Positions 1-8,669 of a stretch of 64,000 nt of DNA are shown here, piece by piece. The DNA is from Tahibacter sp042701255 (lineage in GTDB: Bacteria; Pseudomonadota; Gammaproteobacteria; Xanthomonadales; Rhodanobacteraceae), in contig NZ_CP170554.1 of NCBI RefSeq assembly GCF_042701255.1, positions 372,001 to 436,000 of the forward strand, written 5' to 3'. The position numbers and the translations under genes were made by a program. The first letter of the stretch is position 1. The number at the start of each line of letters is the position of its first letter. The notes below the pieces were generated by a model. It was given only the letters and a program-made list of their open reading frames with translations, was not told the DNA's origin and searched no databases.

Positions 1-1646
1 GGCGTGGCCAGCAGCGCGACGGCGAGCAGGTTGATCGGATTGACGTCGGCGGCGCAGTTGATGCTGACCTGGATGCGCTCGGCCAGCGCGTCGACGCTGC
101 GGTTGAACCATTCGGGCTTTTCTTCGCCGGCGCTCGCGCGCCAGTCCGGCGCCTGTTGCCGCAGCAGGTCTTCGAGGAAGACCGGTTCGCCGAAATTGAC
201 CGCGACGCGGCCGTAGTGTTCGCGCAGCTTCTTCACCGAGCGGAGCAGGCCGAACAGCGATTCCTTCTGCTTGGCCTGGCCCGACAGCTCGCCGATGTAG
301 CTGTTGCCTTCCATGAGCTTTTCGTAGCCGATATAGACCGGCTGGAAGACGACCGGCCGGCGCGACTCGCGCAGGAACGCGCGCAGGGTCATCGCGATCA
401 TGCCGCCCTTGGGCTGCAGCAAACGGCCCGTACGCGAGCGGCCGCCTTCGATGAAGTACTCCATCGACACGCCGCGCGCGAACAGCTGGCTGACGTATTC
501 GGTGAACACGGCCGAGTACAGCGCGTTCGCCTTGAAGCTGCGGCGCAGGAAGAACGCGCCGCCGCGGCGCAGCAGCGGCCCGACCAGAGGCAGATTGAGA
601 TTGACGCCGGCGGCGATGTGCGGCGGCACGATGCCGTTGGTGTAGAGCAGCCAGCTCACGAGCAGGTAGTCGATATGGCTGCGATGGCAGGGCACGTAGA
701 CGATTTCGTGGCCCGGCGCGACCGCGCGCACGCGATCGAAGTGATGCATGGTCACGCCGTCGTAGAGCTTGTTCCAGAAGCTCGTCAGCAGGAACGACAG
801 CGAGCGCACGACCGGATGCGAATAGTCGGCGGCGATTTCCACGGCGTATTCGTGCGCGCGGCGCAGCGCCTGTTCGCGCGTCAGCGATTCCTTCTGCGCG
901 GTCGCATTGATGACTTCCTGCACCGGCTCGGCGTTGACCACCGCGTCGACGATCGTGCGCCGGTGCGACAGATCGGGCCCGATGACGGCGGCGCGGATGC
1001 GGCGGAAATGCGCGCGCAGCACGCGCGAGATCTTGCGCACCGTGCGTTCGCGGGGCTGTCCCTGTTCCTCGGCCAGCACACTGCGCAGCGATACCGGAGT
1101 GGAAAACTGCACATGTGTATCACGGCCGTTGAGCACCAGGCCCAACAGACGGCGGAAGCGGCCGACGACGACCCAGTTTTCCGAGAACAGCACGCTGAAC
1201 CAGCCCGACTGACGGCTCGGCGCACGCCCGACGAAGATCGAAACCGGCACGAGCTGCACGTCCTGATCCGGCAGCAGATCGAGCTGCGCGACCAGATCGG
1301 CCAGCGGCTGCATCGGCGGTTTGCGCCGCGCCGGATTCCAGAACAGGCTGTTGCGCATCGACGTCGCGAAATAGCTGCGCTTGCGCCGCGTGGAAATGTT
1401 CTGCAGCGGAATCAGCGCCGAAGGCATGCCGGCTTCGCGGCAGGCCTGTTCGAGGATCAGCGCATCCGACAGGCCGTAGCGCTCGGTGACGTAGCAGACC
1501 GGCACGCCCGGCAGCAGCAGGCTGCGCGGATTGGCCGGGTCGGGTTTGATGCGGATCCAGGATTCGAGCAGGCGGCCGAACAGGCGCAGTCGCCAGGGCA
1601 CGCGCGGCGCGGCGTCTTCGCGCGCGGGAGTAGTGAGGTCGTCCAT
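1..1646 (-). CDS. plsB: Glycerol-3-phosphate 1-O-acyltransferase (3' end outside window)
   Basis: Acylates sn-glycerol-3-phosphate at position 1, the first committed step of phospholipid synthesis, at the inner membrane. The 548 visible residues include the acyltransferase catalytic block HRSHID at residues 321-326 (preceded by YVPC) and the substrate-binding block GGRSRTG at 401-407. Both are diagnostic of PlsB rather than PlsC or PlsY. PlsB proteins run to about 800 residues or more, so roughly the C-terminal third lies beyond the left edge. The chosen ATG at 1646 gives the sequence MDDLTTPARED; no strong ribosome site is visible in front of it. The gene is monocistronic as far as can be seen, and a terminator of the upstream gene separates the two. 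Confidence 0.95.
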   Translation of the reverse strand, partial: MDDLTTPAREDAAPRVPWRLRLFGRLLESWIRIKPDPANPRSLLLPGVPVCYVTERYGLSDALILEQACREAGMPSALIPLQNISTRRKRSYFATSMRNSLFWNPARRKPPMQPLADLVAQLDLLPDQDVQLVPVSIFVGRAPSRQSGWFSVLFSENWVVVGRFRRLLGLVLNGRDTHVQFSTPVSLRSVLAEEQGQPRERTVRKISRVLRAHFRRIRAAVIGPDLSHRRTIVDAVVNAEPVQEVINATAQKESLTREQALRRAHEYAVEIAADYSHPVVRSLSFLLTSFWNKLYDGVTMHHFDRVRAVAPGHEIVYVPCHRSHIDYLLVSWLLYTNGIVPPHIAAGVNLNLPLVGPLLRRGGAFFLRRSFKANALYSAVFTEYVSQLFARGVSMEYFIEGGRSRTGRLLQPKGGMIAMTLRAFLRESRRPVVFQPVYIGYEKLMEGNSYIGELSGQAKQKESLFGLLRSVKKLREHYGRVAVNFGEPVFLEDLLRQQAPDWRASAGEEKPEWFNRSVDALAERIQVSINCAADVNPINLLAVALLAT

Positions 1647-1665
1647 GCCGCGGATTGTAACCGCC

Positions 1666-1700
1666 ACAAAAACGAACGCCGCCCGTGGGCGGCGTTCGTT
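1666..1700 (-). terminator. Rho-independent terminator after the lipoprotein gene
   Basis: A perfect 14-bp stem (1671-1684 with 1687-1700) with a 2-base loop is followed on the minus strand by TTTTTG. It lies just downstream of the lipoprotein gene and just before plsB. Confidence 0.85.
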
Positions 1701-1737
1701 GCGTTAGGGGCGCGTTAAATCGCGCCGGAAAACGCGA

Positions 1738-2661
1738 TCAGCCTTCGCTGGCGGCCGGCGCAGCGGCGGCCGGTTCGGCCGGAGCCTCGTCCTTCTTCTT
1801 GAGGCTTTCCATCATTTCCTTGCCGTACCAGCGGTCGCCGACCTTGACCATGTCGCTTTCGGCGCTGAGCGGGGTGTTGAGCAGCGAGTAGCTGATCTTG
1901 ACCTTGGCGGTGTTGGCATCCGACGAAACGGTTTCGGCCTTGATCGAGTCCAGGGTCTGGTCGATCGAGAAGCCGTACACCGCGAGCACGTCCTTGAGGC
2001 CGAGGTAGGCCACGCCGAACTTGCTCATGGCCTGCTCGTAGCTCAGCGCGCGCGCTTCGTCGAGGGTCTTGAGGTTGATCTTGCGCGCGGTGTCGCAAAC
2101 GATCTTGATCGACTTCTGCGCCAGCGCCGGATCGGTGAACTTCGCGGTCGTGACCCAGTTGCCCAGCGCGTCGACGGCCTGCGTGGCCTGCAGCTTCTGC
2201 GCTTCGGTCAGTTCCTGGTTCTGCTGGATCGAGCTCTGGATGATGCCCTTGCCCATGGCGACCATCATCGGCATCTGCTGCGCCATCTGCGCATCCATTT
2301 CCTTGAGCTTGGGCTCGAGCTCGGCCCACAGCTTGCTCTCGGCGTCCGCGGCGGTCAGCTTGGCCATGTTCTCGGCGAACTTGGCCTTGTCCTCTTCCGT
2401 GGCCGGCTCCTTGTTCATGTCCTTGGAGTAGTCGGCCTTGGCCTTGGCGTATTCGTCGGGCGGCAGCACGGCCTGCATCAGGCCGTCGATATTGCCGGTC
2501 TTCAGATGGCCGATCGAAGCCATGATGGCGCCGTCAGGCGTGGCGGCGGCCTTGGCCGCGGCGGCCGGCGTCGGAGCAGCCGGCGGCTCGTTCTTGCCAC
2601 AGCCGACCAGGGCGATTCCGAGAGCCGCGGTCAGCGCGATGCGAGCAAATTTCGTGGACAT
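1738..2661 (-). CDS. Uncharacterised lipoprotein
   Basis: The product is a 307-residue predicted lipoprotein. MSTKFARIALTAALGIALVGC ends in the lipobox LVGC with Cys at position 21, followed by a Pro/Ala-rich tether, so it should be anchored in the envelope. The rest is mostly charged helical sequence with no motif I recognise, ending in an Ala/Pro/Glu-rich tail. The start at 2661 is preferred over an in-frame start 63 bases upstream, because it puts the signal peptide at the N-terminus and has GGGG about six bases ahead (TTGGGGAAAAAC-ATG). It is transcribed alone, with its own terminator. The function is unknown; the role in the envelope is inferred only from the signal. Confidence 0.8.
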   Translation of the reverse strand: MSTKFARIALTAALGIALVGCGKNEPPAAPTPAAAAKAAATPDGAIMASIGHLKTGNIDGLMQAVLPPDEYAKAKADYSKDMNKEPATEEDKAKFAENMAKLTAADAESKLWAELEPKLKEMDAQMAQQMPMMVAMGKGIIQSSIQQNQELTEAQKLQATQAVDALGNWVTTAKFTDPALAQKSIKIVCDTARKINLKTLDEARALSYEQAMSKFGVAYLGLKDVLAVYGFSIDQTLDSIKAETVSSDANTAKVKISYSLLNTPLSAESDMVKVGDRWYGKEMMESLKKKDEAPAEPAAAAPAASEG

Positions 2662-3006
2662 GTTTTTCCCCAAGGGTTCAATTGGTGAAACAGCGCTGCA
2701 CTCTAGCCGAGTGCCGCTATGCATTCCAGCAACATGGTTAGACGTTTTGTGGCGATTTTCCCCGACGCGGACAAAGAAAAGCCCGGATGTTCTTGCGAAC
2801 GATCCGGGCGAATCCGGCAGAACCGGAGGGGGAATCGCATTGTTGGACGCGGTCGGCTATGTGGATTTATTGCCGCGCCTGGTTCAGGTACGGCATGCAT
2901 CGTACTGACTGAATCGACTTAATGCAACACCTTACGATACATAAGGTATCGCATTGATCCAAATCGACATTTTACGCAACCATCCGCTCGCGGACGGCGC
3001 ACCGGC
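2662..3006. other. AT-richer intergenic region between pyrF and the lipoprotein gene
   Basis: No gene is supported in these 345 bases, which are noticeably less GC-rich than their surroundings. The region holds the pyrF-side terminator at 2774-2809 and presumably the lipoprotein promoter. There is a small inverted repeat, CGATAC-ATAAG-GTATCG, at 2935-2951 that could be an operator. I could not pick a convincing -35/-10 pair. Confidence 0.5.
2774..2809 (-). terminator. Terminator for the phosphatase-pyrF operon
   Basis: GCCCGGAT (2781-2788) pairs with ATCCGGGC (2802-2809), with a GTTC/GAAC inner stem. The minus-strand reading continues TTTTCTTTG. It lies about 200 bases downstream of pyrF, the nearest upstream minus-strand gene. 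Confidence 0.75.
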
Positions 3007-3729
3007 TCAACCGGCCCGGCGCGCCAGCGTGTCGGCGATGGTCTGCTGGATCGCCAGCGCCGCGGCACGCGGGTCGGCGGCCTGGCGTATGGGCCGGCCG
3101 ACGACGATGTAGTCGGCGCCGGCGGCGAATGCCTCGGCGACGTCCAGGGTGCGTTTCTGGTCGTCGCTGTTGCCGATCGGGCGTATGCCGGGGCAGACCG
3201 TGATCAGCGCATGGTCGACCTCGCGCCGCAGCGCCGGCACTTCCAGACCCGAGGACACCACGCCGTCGCAGCCCGCCGCGAGGGCAGCCTTGGCGCGCGA
3301 CAGCACGAGGCGCTCGGCGTCGCACTGGAAGCCCAGATCGTCGAGATCGTGCTGATCGAGGCTGGTCAGCGCGGTCACGGCGAGCAGCTTGATGTCGCCC
3401 TTGACCGCGGCGGCCGCGCGCATCATGCCGTCATTGCCGTGGATGGTGCAGAAGGTCACCGGATAGCGCGTCAGCCCCTTGACCGCGGAGGCAACCGTGG
3501 CCGGCACGTCGAAGAACTTGAGGTCGACGAAGATGCGCTTGTCGCGAGCGGCCAGGTCGGCCAGCACCTGGAAATACTCGCCGCTAGTCAGCAGCTCCAT
3601 GCCGATCTTGTAGAAGCTCACGGCGTCGCCGAGGCGATCGACCCAGTCCAGCGCTTCGGTGCGCGTGGGCACATCCAGCGCGAAGATCAGGCGATCGCGT
3701 GCGGCGATGTTTTTTGCGGCATAGCTCAT
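3007..3729 (-). CDS. pyrF: Orotidine 5'-phosphate decarboxylase
   Basis: Decarboxylates OMP to UMP, the last step of de novo pyrimidine synthesis, in the cytoplasm. The 240-residue product has the normal family length and carries the catalytic signature DLKFFDVPATV, with the D-x-K-x-x-D charge network at Asp69, Lys71 and Asp74. The phosphate-gripping end (VVGRPI) is near the C-terminus. The start at 3729 (MSYAAKNIAARDRL) aligns with the family; longer in-frame readings are out of character. It begins seven bases after the stop of the acid phosphatase gene, so the two are very likely co-transcribed. One makes UMP and the other can hydrolyse nucleotide monophosphates in the envelope. Confidence 0.96.
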   Translation of the reverse strand: MSYAAKNIAARDRLIFALDVPTRTEALDWVDRLGDAVSFYKIGMELLTSGEYFQVLADLAARDKRIFVDLKFFDVPATVASAVKGLTRYPVTFCTIHGNDGMMRAAAAVKGDIKLLAVTALTSLDQHDLDDLGFQCDAERLVLSRAKAALAAGCDGVVSSGLEVPALRREVDHALITVCPGIRPIGNSDDQKRTLDVAEAFAAGADYIVVGRPIRQAADPRAAALAIQQTIADTLARRAG

Positions 3730-3736
3730 GGCGGCC

Positions 3737-4621
3737 TCAGTCGGTGCGCAGCGCGTCGCGGCGGATCTGGTGCTTGGTCGGCGCATCGGCGCCGCGCTGG
3801 TTGCCGAGGACGGCGCTGTCCCAGGAACCGTAGGTCGGGTTGGGCAGCATGAACCAGCGTTCGCCGAACCAGGCTTCATAGGGTTTGGTCGCGGCGGCGC
3901 GGGCGTCGACGGTGTTGTTGTCCACGTCGATGAAGTCGCCGAGCTGGTCGCCGACCATAGCGAGCACGCGGTAGCGCCGGCCGATCAGCTCGCGGCGACA
4001 GCCCTTGTCGCTGCCGTTGGCTTCGCAGCCTTCGACGACGGTGCCCAGGCCGAGGAACACGTTTTCCTTGTCGGCGACCGGGAAGCCGGCGCTGCGCAGA
4101 TTGGCCAGGGTGACCTCGTTGAGATGCTGCGCGCGGTTGGTCAGGTAGAACACGGTCACGCCCTTGAGCGCGGCGGCCTTGGCGAATTCGAGTGCGCCGG
4201 GCGTGGGCCGGGCGATCTGTTCGCGGCACCACTGGTCCCAGCTGAATTCGTCGAATTCCTTGCCGTCGCGGATCAGGCGCGCCTGATACGGCGAGTTGTC
4301 CAGCACGGTCTCGTCGACGTCGACGATGACGGCGGGCTTGAGGCCGCGGGCCGGCTTCTTGCGCTCGTTCTTGGGCAGCGCGTCCCAGTCCTTCTGCTTG
4401 AGCGCGACGGCGATCTGGCGCGTGGCCTGGGCGTAGATGCCGCGATAGCTCATGTCGTGTTCGACCGTGCCCTGCGTCCAGAGCGTCGCATTGAGATTGG
4501 TCTCGGCATAGGTCAGCGCCGGTGTCTTCGGCGGCTCGGGCTCGACCGGCGCGGTGGCGCGCGGCGGTTGTGCGGCGCAGGCGGCAAGCAGCAGCGGCAG
4601 CAGGACGGCGAGGCGTTTCAT
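3737..4621 (-). CDS. HAD-family acid phosphatase lipoprotein, e(P4)/class B-like
   Basis: This is a predicted lipid-anchored phosphatase of 294 residues with the HAD motif I DVDETVLDN (residues 101-109), in which both Asp residues of DVDET are present. Motif II is in VTVFYLTNR and motif IV in VLAMVGDQLGDFID. The signal peptide ends in LLAAC (Cys15). Proteins of this family (Haemophilus e(P4), class B/C acid phosphatases) dephosphorylate nucleotides and nicotinamide mononucleotide outside the inner membrane, so nucleotide scavenging is the likely role. The start at 4621 is the only one that gives a lipoprotein signal. It is immediately upstream of pyrF. Confidence 0.9.
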   Translation of the reverse strand: MKRLAVLLPLLLAACAAQPPRATAPVEPEPPKTPALTYAETNLNATLWTQGTVEHDMSYRGIYAQATRQIAVALKQKDWDALPKNERKKPARGLKPAVIVDVDETVLDNSPYQARLIRDGKEFDEFSWDQWCREQIARPTPGALEFAKAAALKGVTVFYLTNRAQHLNEVTLANLRSAGFPVADKENVFLGLGTVVEGCEANGSDKGCRRELIGRRYRVLAMVGDQLGDFIDVDNNTVDARAAATKPYEAWFGERWFMLPNPTYGSWDSAVLGNQRGADAPTKHQIRRDALRTD

Positions 4622-4751
4622 CGCGTAGGGCTCCGGTAGGCGGCGGGAGGCCGGCGATTCTAGCGGGTAACCGCGAACGCGGTCCTGCCGCATGGCAGCG
4701 TGCCGTCGGTCCGCTGCCGTGCAAGCGGCAGCGGACCGGGCGATCGGCGGC

Positions 4752-6731
4752 TCAGTCGGCGAGCAGGCTGGCCAGACGCGCCAGATGCGCGGCGGCCACG
4801 TCCTTCTTGGCCTGCGCATCCTGCTCGGCGTCGCGGCCGTCCCAGTGCAGGTCGTCGGCCGGAATCTCGGTCAGGAAGCGGCTCGGCTCGTTCCTGAGGA
4901 TCTCGCCGAAGCGGCGCGAACGTGCCGCATAGCTCAGGCACAGACGCTCCTTCGCGCGCGTGATGCCGACGTACATGAGGCGGCGTTCCTCGTCGAGACG
5001 GCCTTCCTCGAGGCTGCCTTCGTGCGGCAGCTGGCCATCCTCGACGCCGACGATGAAGACGAAGCGGAACTCCAGCCCCTTGGCGCCGTGCAGGGTCATC
5101 AGGCGCACGGCGTCGCCGGGATCGTCGCGGTCGGAATGGGTCAGCAGCGCGAGCTGCGCGGCGAGGTCGCCGGCGGTGGACGCGCCCTTCTGCATGGCGC
5201 GGAACCAGTCGGCCAGCTCGGTCAGATTGTCGACGCGGCGCTGGCGCGCGGCCGGGTCCTTGATCTCGGCAGTCAGGTGTTCCGCATAGCGCGTGCGGCG
5301 CACGAGCTCGTCGACGAGTTCGGCCGCGGGCAGTTCGCGCGACCGCGCGCGCAGCCCGGTGATCAGATCGGCGAAGCCGGCCAGCGACGAGGCCGAACGC
5401 GGCGCGAGCTGCTTGAGCACGCCGTCGCTCTGTGCCGCTTCGAGCAACGAGGCATGCCGCTGCTGCGCGAGCTCGCCGAGTTTTTCCAGGGTCGTCGCGC
5501 CGATGTCGCGGCGCGGAATATTGGCGATGCGCAGGAAGGCCGAGTCGTCGTCGGGGTTGCTGATCAGGCGCAGATAGGCCAGCACGTCCTTGACTTCGCC
5601 GCGATCGAGAAAGGCCGTGCCGCCGCTGATGTGATAGGGCACGCGCGCCAGACGCAGCGCCTTTTCGAGCGCGCGCGACTGGTGGTTGCCGCGATACAGC
5701 ACGGCGAAATCCTGCCATTTCGCCTTGCTCTTTTCGGCCAGGTGGGTCAGGTCGGCGGCGACGCGCTCGGCTTCGTGCTCGTTGTCCTTGCACTCCATGA
5801 CGCGGATCGGCGGTCCTTCGGGCAGGTCGCTGAACAGCTGCTTGAGGTGCTTGTGCGGATTGTTCGCGATGAGCTTGTTCGCCGCGCGCAGGATGCGCTT
5901 GGCGCAGCGGTAGTTCTGCTCGAGCTTGACCACCTTGAGGGCCGGATAGTCGCGCGCGAGGTCGTCGAGGTTTTCCGGATTCGCGCCGCGCCAGGCGTAG
6001 ATGGACTGGTCGTCGTCGCCGACCGCCGTGAACGCGCCGCGCGGCCCGCAGAGATTGCGGATCAGCCGGTACTGCGCCGAGTTCGTGTCCTGATATTCGT
6101 CGACGAGCAGATAGCGGATGCGCTCCTGCCAGGCCACGCGCGTTTCTTCGTCCTGTTCGAGCAGGGTCAGCGGCAGGCGGATCAGATCGTCGAAATCCAC
6201 CGCGTTGAACGCCGCGAGGCGCTTCTGATAGCCCTCGTAGAGCTGCGCCGCTTCGAGCTCGCGCGGACTGCGCGCGGCGGCCAGCGCCTGGACCGGATCC
6301 AGGCCGTTGTTCTTGGCCGTGGACACGAGATTGCGCAGCGCCCAGAGCTGGTCGGACTTCAGGCCCTTGGGCAGCAGGTCCTTGATGATGGATTCGCCGT
6401 CGTCGGCGTCGAGGATGGAGAAACCGCGCTTGAGACCGAGCTTGGCGTGCTCGATCTGCAGGAACTTCAGACCCATCGCGTGGAAGGTGCAGACCGTCAG
6501 CGCCTCGGCCGCGGCGCCGGACACCAGCTTGCCGACGCGCTCGCGCATTTCGCGCGCGGCCTTGTTCGTGAACGTGATCGCGGCGATCTTCGCCGCCGGC
6601 AGATTACGCCGCGACACGAGGTGGGCGATCTTCTGCGTGATGACGCTGGTCTTGCCGGAGCCGGCACCGGCGAGCACGAGCAGCGGGCCGTCGCAATAGT
6701 CGACGGCGGCGCGTTGGGCGGGATTGAGCAT
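4752..6731 (-). CDS. rep: ATP-dependent DNA helicase Rep
   Basis: A superfamily 1A 3'-to-5' DNA helicase that clears protein obstacles ahead of the replication fork and helps restart. The 659 residues compare with 673 in E. coli Rep, and the sequence follows Rep closely rather than UvrD or PcrA. Visible motifs are Walker A AGAGSGKT (21-28), motif Ia TFTNKAAREM, motif II VDEYQDTN, motif III GDDDQSIYAWRGA, motif IV LEQNYR and motif V/VI LMTLHGAKGLEF and YVGITRAKERL. The ATG at 6731 matches the family N-terminus (MLNPAQRAAV). It is divergent from tdk across 128 bases and lies 130 bases upstream of the phosphatase gene. Confidence 0.95.
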   Translation of the reverse strand: MLNPAQRAAVDYCDGPLLVLAGAGSGKTSVITQKIAHLVSRRNLPAAKIAAITFTNKAAREMRERVGKLVSGAAAEALTVCTFHAMGLKFLQIEHAKLGLKRGFSILDADDGESIIKDLLPKGLKSDQLWALRNLVSTAKNNGLDPVQALAAARSPRELEAAQLYEGYQKRLAAFNAVDFDDLIRLPLTLLEQDEETRVAWQERIRYLLVDEYQDTNSAQYRLIRNLCGPRGAFTAVGDDDQSIYAWRGANPENLDDLARDYPALKVVKLEQNYRCAKRILRAANKLIANNPHKHLKQLFSDLPEGPPIRVMECKDNEHEAERVAADLTHLAEKSKAKWQDFAVLYRGNHQSRALEKALRLARVPYHISGGTAFLDRGEVKDVLAYLRLISNPDDDSAFLRIANIPRRDIGATTLEKLGELAQQRHASLLEAAQSDGVLKQLAPRSASSLAGFADLITGLRARSRELPAAELVDELVRRTRYAEHLTAEIKDPAARQRRVDNLTELADWFRAMQKGASTAGDLAAQLALLTHSDRDDPGDAVRLMTLHGAKGLEFRFVFIVGVEDGQLPHEGSLEEGRLDEERRLMYVGITRAKERLCLSYAARSRRFGEILRNEPSRFLTEIPADDLHWDGRDAEQDAQAKKDVAAAHLARLASLLAD

Positions 6732-6859
6732 GGCGGTACGTCTGCGATTCGGCGGCGCCGGCGGCTGCGGCGCGGGCCGCCTATTCTGCCCGCGGCGGCG
6801 GTTCGCTCAAAGCCTTGCGTCTGCCGCTATCATGCCCACCCGCCCGCGTCGACACGGCC

Positions 6860-7480
6860 ATGGCCAAGCTCTACTTCTACTACTCGGCCATGAATGCCGG
6901 GAAGACCACGACCCTGCTGCAAAGCGCCCACAACTATCACGAGCGCGGCATGCGCACGGTGATCTACACGCCGCGGCTGGACGACCGCTACGGCGAAGGC
7001 GTGGTCGCCTCGCGCATAGGACTCAAGGCCAGCGGCCGCATCTTCGAGCGCGACGACGATCTGCTCGCGATGACGCGCGACGACGTCGCCGCCAACGGCG
7101 CGCTGAACTGCGTGCTCGTCGACGAGGCGCAGTTCCTCAGCAAGGCGCAGGTCTGGCAGCTGACCGAGATCGTCGATGCGCTGAACATTCCGGTGCTGGC
7201 CTACGGCCTGCGCACGGATTTCCGCGGCGAACTGTTCGAAGGCAGCCAGTACCTGCTGGCCTGGGCCGATTCCTTCACCGAGATCAAGACGATCTGCCAT
7301 ACGGGCCGCAAGGCCACGATGGTCGTGCGCGTGGACGAGCACGGCCGCGCCGTCACGCAGGGACCGCAGGTGCAGATCGGCGGCAACGACCGCTACGTCT
7401 CGGTCAGCCGCGCCGAGTTCAAGAAGATCACGAGCGGCGAAGGCCGCATCGAGCTCAAGCAGGCCGAGCTGCCGCTGTAG
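6860..7480 (+). CDS. tdk: Thymidine kinase (type II)
   Basis: Phosphorylates thymidine to dTMP in the salvage pathway. The 206-residue product has the P-loop MNAGKT (residues 11-16), the Asp-Glu pair in VLVDEAQF and the lasso-side sequence GGNDRYVSV, giving the homotetrameric type II fold. The start at 6860 (MAKLYFYYSAMNAGKT) matches the family. In E. coli Tdk the structural zinc is held by cysteines at the positions that here read ICHTGRKA and YVSVSRAEF. Only the first Cys remains, so the zinc site is probably absent or altered; my recollection is that xanthomonad relatives share this. It converges on the OmpA gene with 18 bases between the stops. Confidence 0.95.
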   Translation: MAKLYFYYSAMNAGKTTTLLQSAHNYHERGMRTVIYTPRLDDRYGEGVVASRIGLKASGRIFERDDDLLAMTRDDVAANGALNCVLVDEAQFLSKAQVWQLTEIVDALNIPVLAYGLRTDFRGELFEGSQYLLAWADSFTEIKTICHTGRKATMVVRVDEHGRAVTQGPQVQIGGNDRYVSVSRAEFKKITSGEGRIELKQAELPL

Positions 7481-7498
7481 CGGCAGCCCGGCGCGGAT

Positions 7499-8575
7499 TC
7501 ATTGCTTGACGAGCTCGACGCGGCGGTTCTTCGCGCGGCCGGCTTCGTCGGCATTGCTCGCGACCGGCGCGGCGCTGCCCATGCCCTGGGCGAGCAGACG
7601 TCCGGCGGCGACGCCGTAGCTGCCGGTCAGGCTCGCGACGACGGCATCGGCACGCTTTTTGGACAATTCCAGATTGTAGGCGGCGGCGCCCTGGTTGTCG
7701 GTATGCCCGGCGACGACGAGGCTCAGCGCCGTGTCGGCCTTCAGCAGCGCGGCGATCTCGTCGAGCTGCGGCCTGGATTCGGGCTTGAGCTCGGCCTTGT
7801 CGAAATCGAAATAGATGCCGTACAGCGCGACCTTGCCGCTGCTCGCGATGGCCTGAGCCATCTCCGAGGCCTTGACCGTGACCATCTTCTGCTCGCGCGC
7901 CTTGGCTTGGAGAGTGACGACGACGGCGATCGTGCGCTCGTTCAGCGCCTTGCAGTACTGCGTGTCGTGCGCGATGTAGGCGAGCACGGCGACATGGGTT
8001 TCCACGCCGGCGGCGCTGAACTTCGCGACGCCGTAGCGCAGGTCGCCGAGTTCCATGTCGACGGCGCAGGCGGCGTTGCTGAAGCTCTCGGCGCTGATCG
8101 CGCTCTTCGGGAACAGATAGTTCAGCAGTCCCTGCTGGCCGCCGCCGTGGGTCACGCCCGAGGTGACGTCGCCGCCGCAGTTCTCGGCCTTGCATTCGTA
8201 CAGGCTCTGGCCGCCATTTTCCTGCGCGAGCTGCTGGTAGTTGCGCAGCACTTCGAGCGGGCTGCGGCCTTCGGGCAGCACGTAGACCGTGCGCGTGAGC
8301 TTGCCTTCGAGCGCGGCCGAGGCGGTGGTCTGCATCAGCCGGTTGTTCATGCCGTCGCGCTTTTCGTCGTCGGGATCCGGCGTCAGCGCGGCCAGCGGCA
8401 GCAGTACCTCGTCATAGGCCTTGGCCTGCTGTTCGACGATGAACGCGCCTTCGTAACGGCCGAGACCGGCCGGATCGGCGCTGCCGGGCTTGTCGGCCGT
8501 CGGCACGGTGGCGTCGGCGAACGCGGTGGCGGCGGCCAGGCCGCCGAGCAGGATGAGCAGAAGACGCAGCGACAT
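7499..8575 (-). CDS. DUF4892/OmpA-like outer-membrane protein
   Basis: This 358-residue envelope protein starts with a signal peptide (MSLRLLLILLGGLAAATAFA), continues with a region resembling DUF4892 (RYEGAFIVEQQ, TRTVYVLPEGRSPLEVLRNY; residues about 38-200), and ends with an OmpA-type peptidoglycan-binding domain (about 250-358). In the OmpA part, IYFDFDKAELKPES, VVAGHTDN and GMGSAAPV are conventional. The domain order matches the DUF4892 proteins known from Pseudomonas. Four Cys in the N-terminal half (128, 133, 170, 208) could form disulfides. A role in anchoring the outer membrane to peptidoglycan is inferred from the OmpA domain; the specific role is unknown. Confidence 0.85.
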   Translation of the reverse strand: MSLRLLLILLGGLAAATAFADATVPTADKPGSADPAGLGRYEGAFIVEQQAKAYDEVLLPLAALTPDPDDEKRDGMNNRLMQTTASAALEGKLTRTVYVLPEGRSPLEVLRNYQQLAQENGGQSLYECKAENCGGDVTSGVTHGGGQQGLLNYLFPKSAISAESFSNAACAVDMELGDLRYGVAKFSAAGVETHVAVLAYIAHDTQYCKALNERTIAVVVTLQAKAREQKMVTVKASEMAQAIASSGKVALYGIYFDFDKAELKPESRPQLDEIAALLKADTALSLVVAGHTDNQGAAAYNLELSKKRADAVVASLTGSYGVAAGRLLAQGMGSAAPVASNADEAGRAKNRRVELVKQ

Positions 8576-8669
8576 GGAACACCTCGACACGAGGCCAGGA
8601 GCGGCCGGTGCCAGGGCAATACGCAAGCCGGGGCGCAAGCATGAAATCGGCGCCGGGCGCCGCGCGGAT

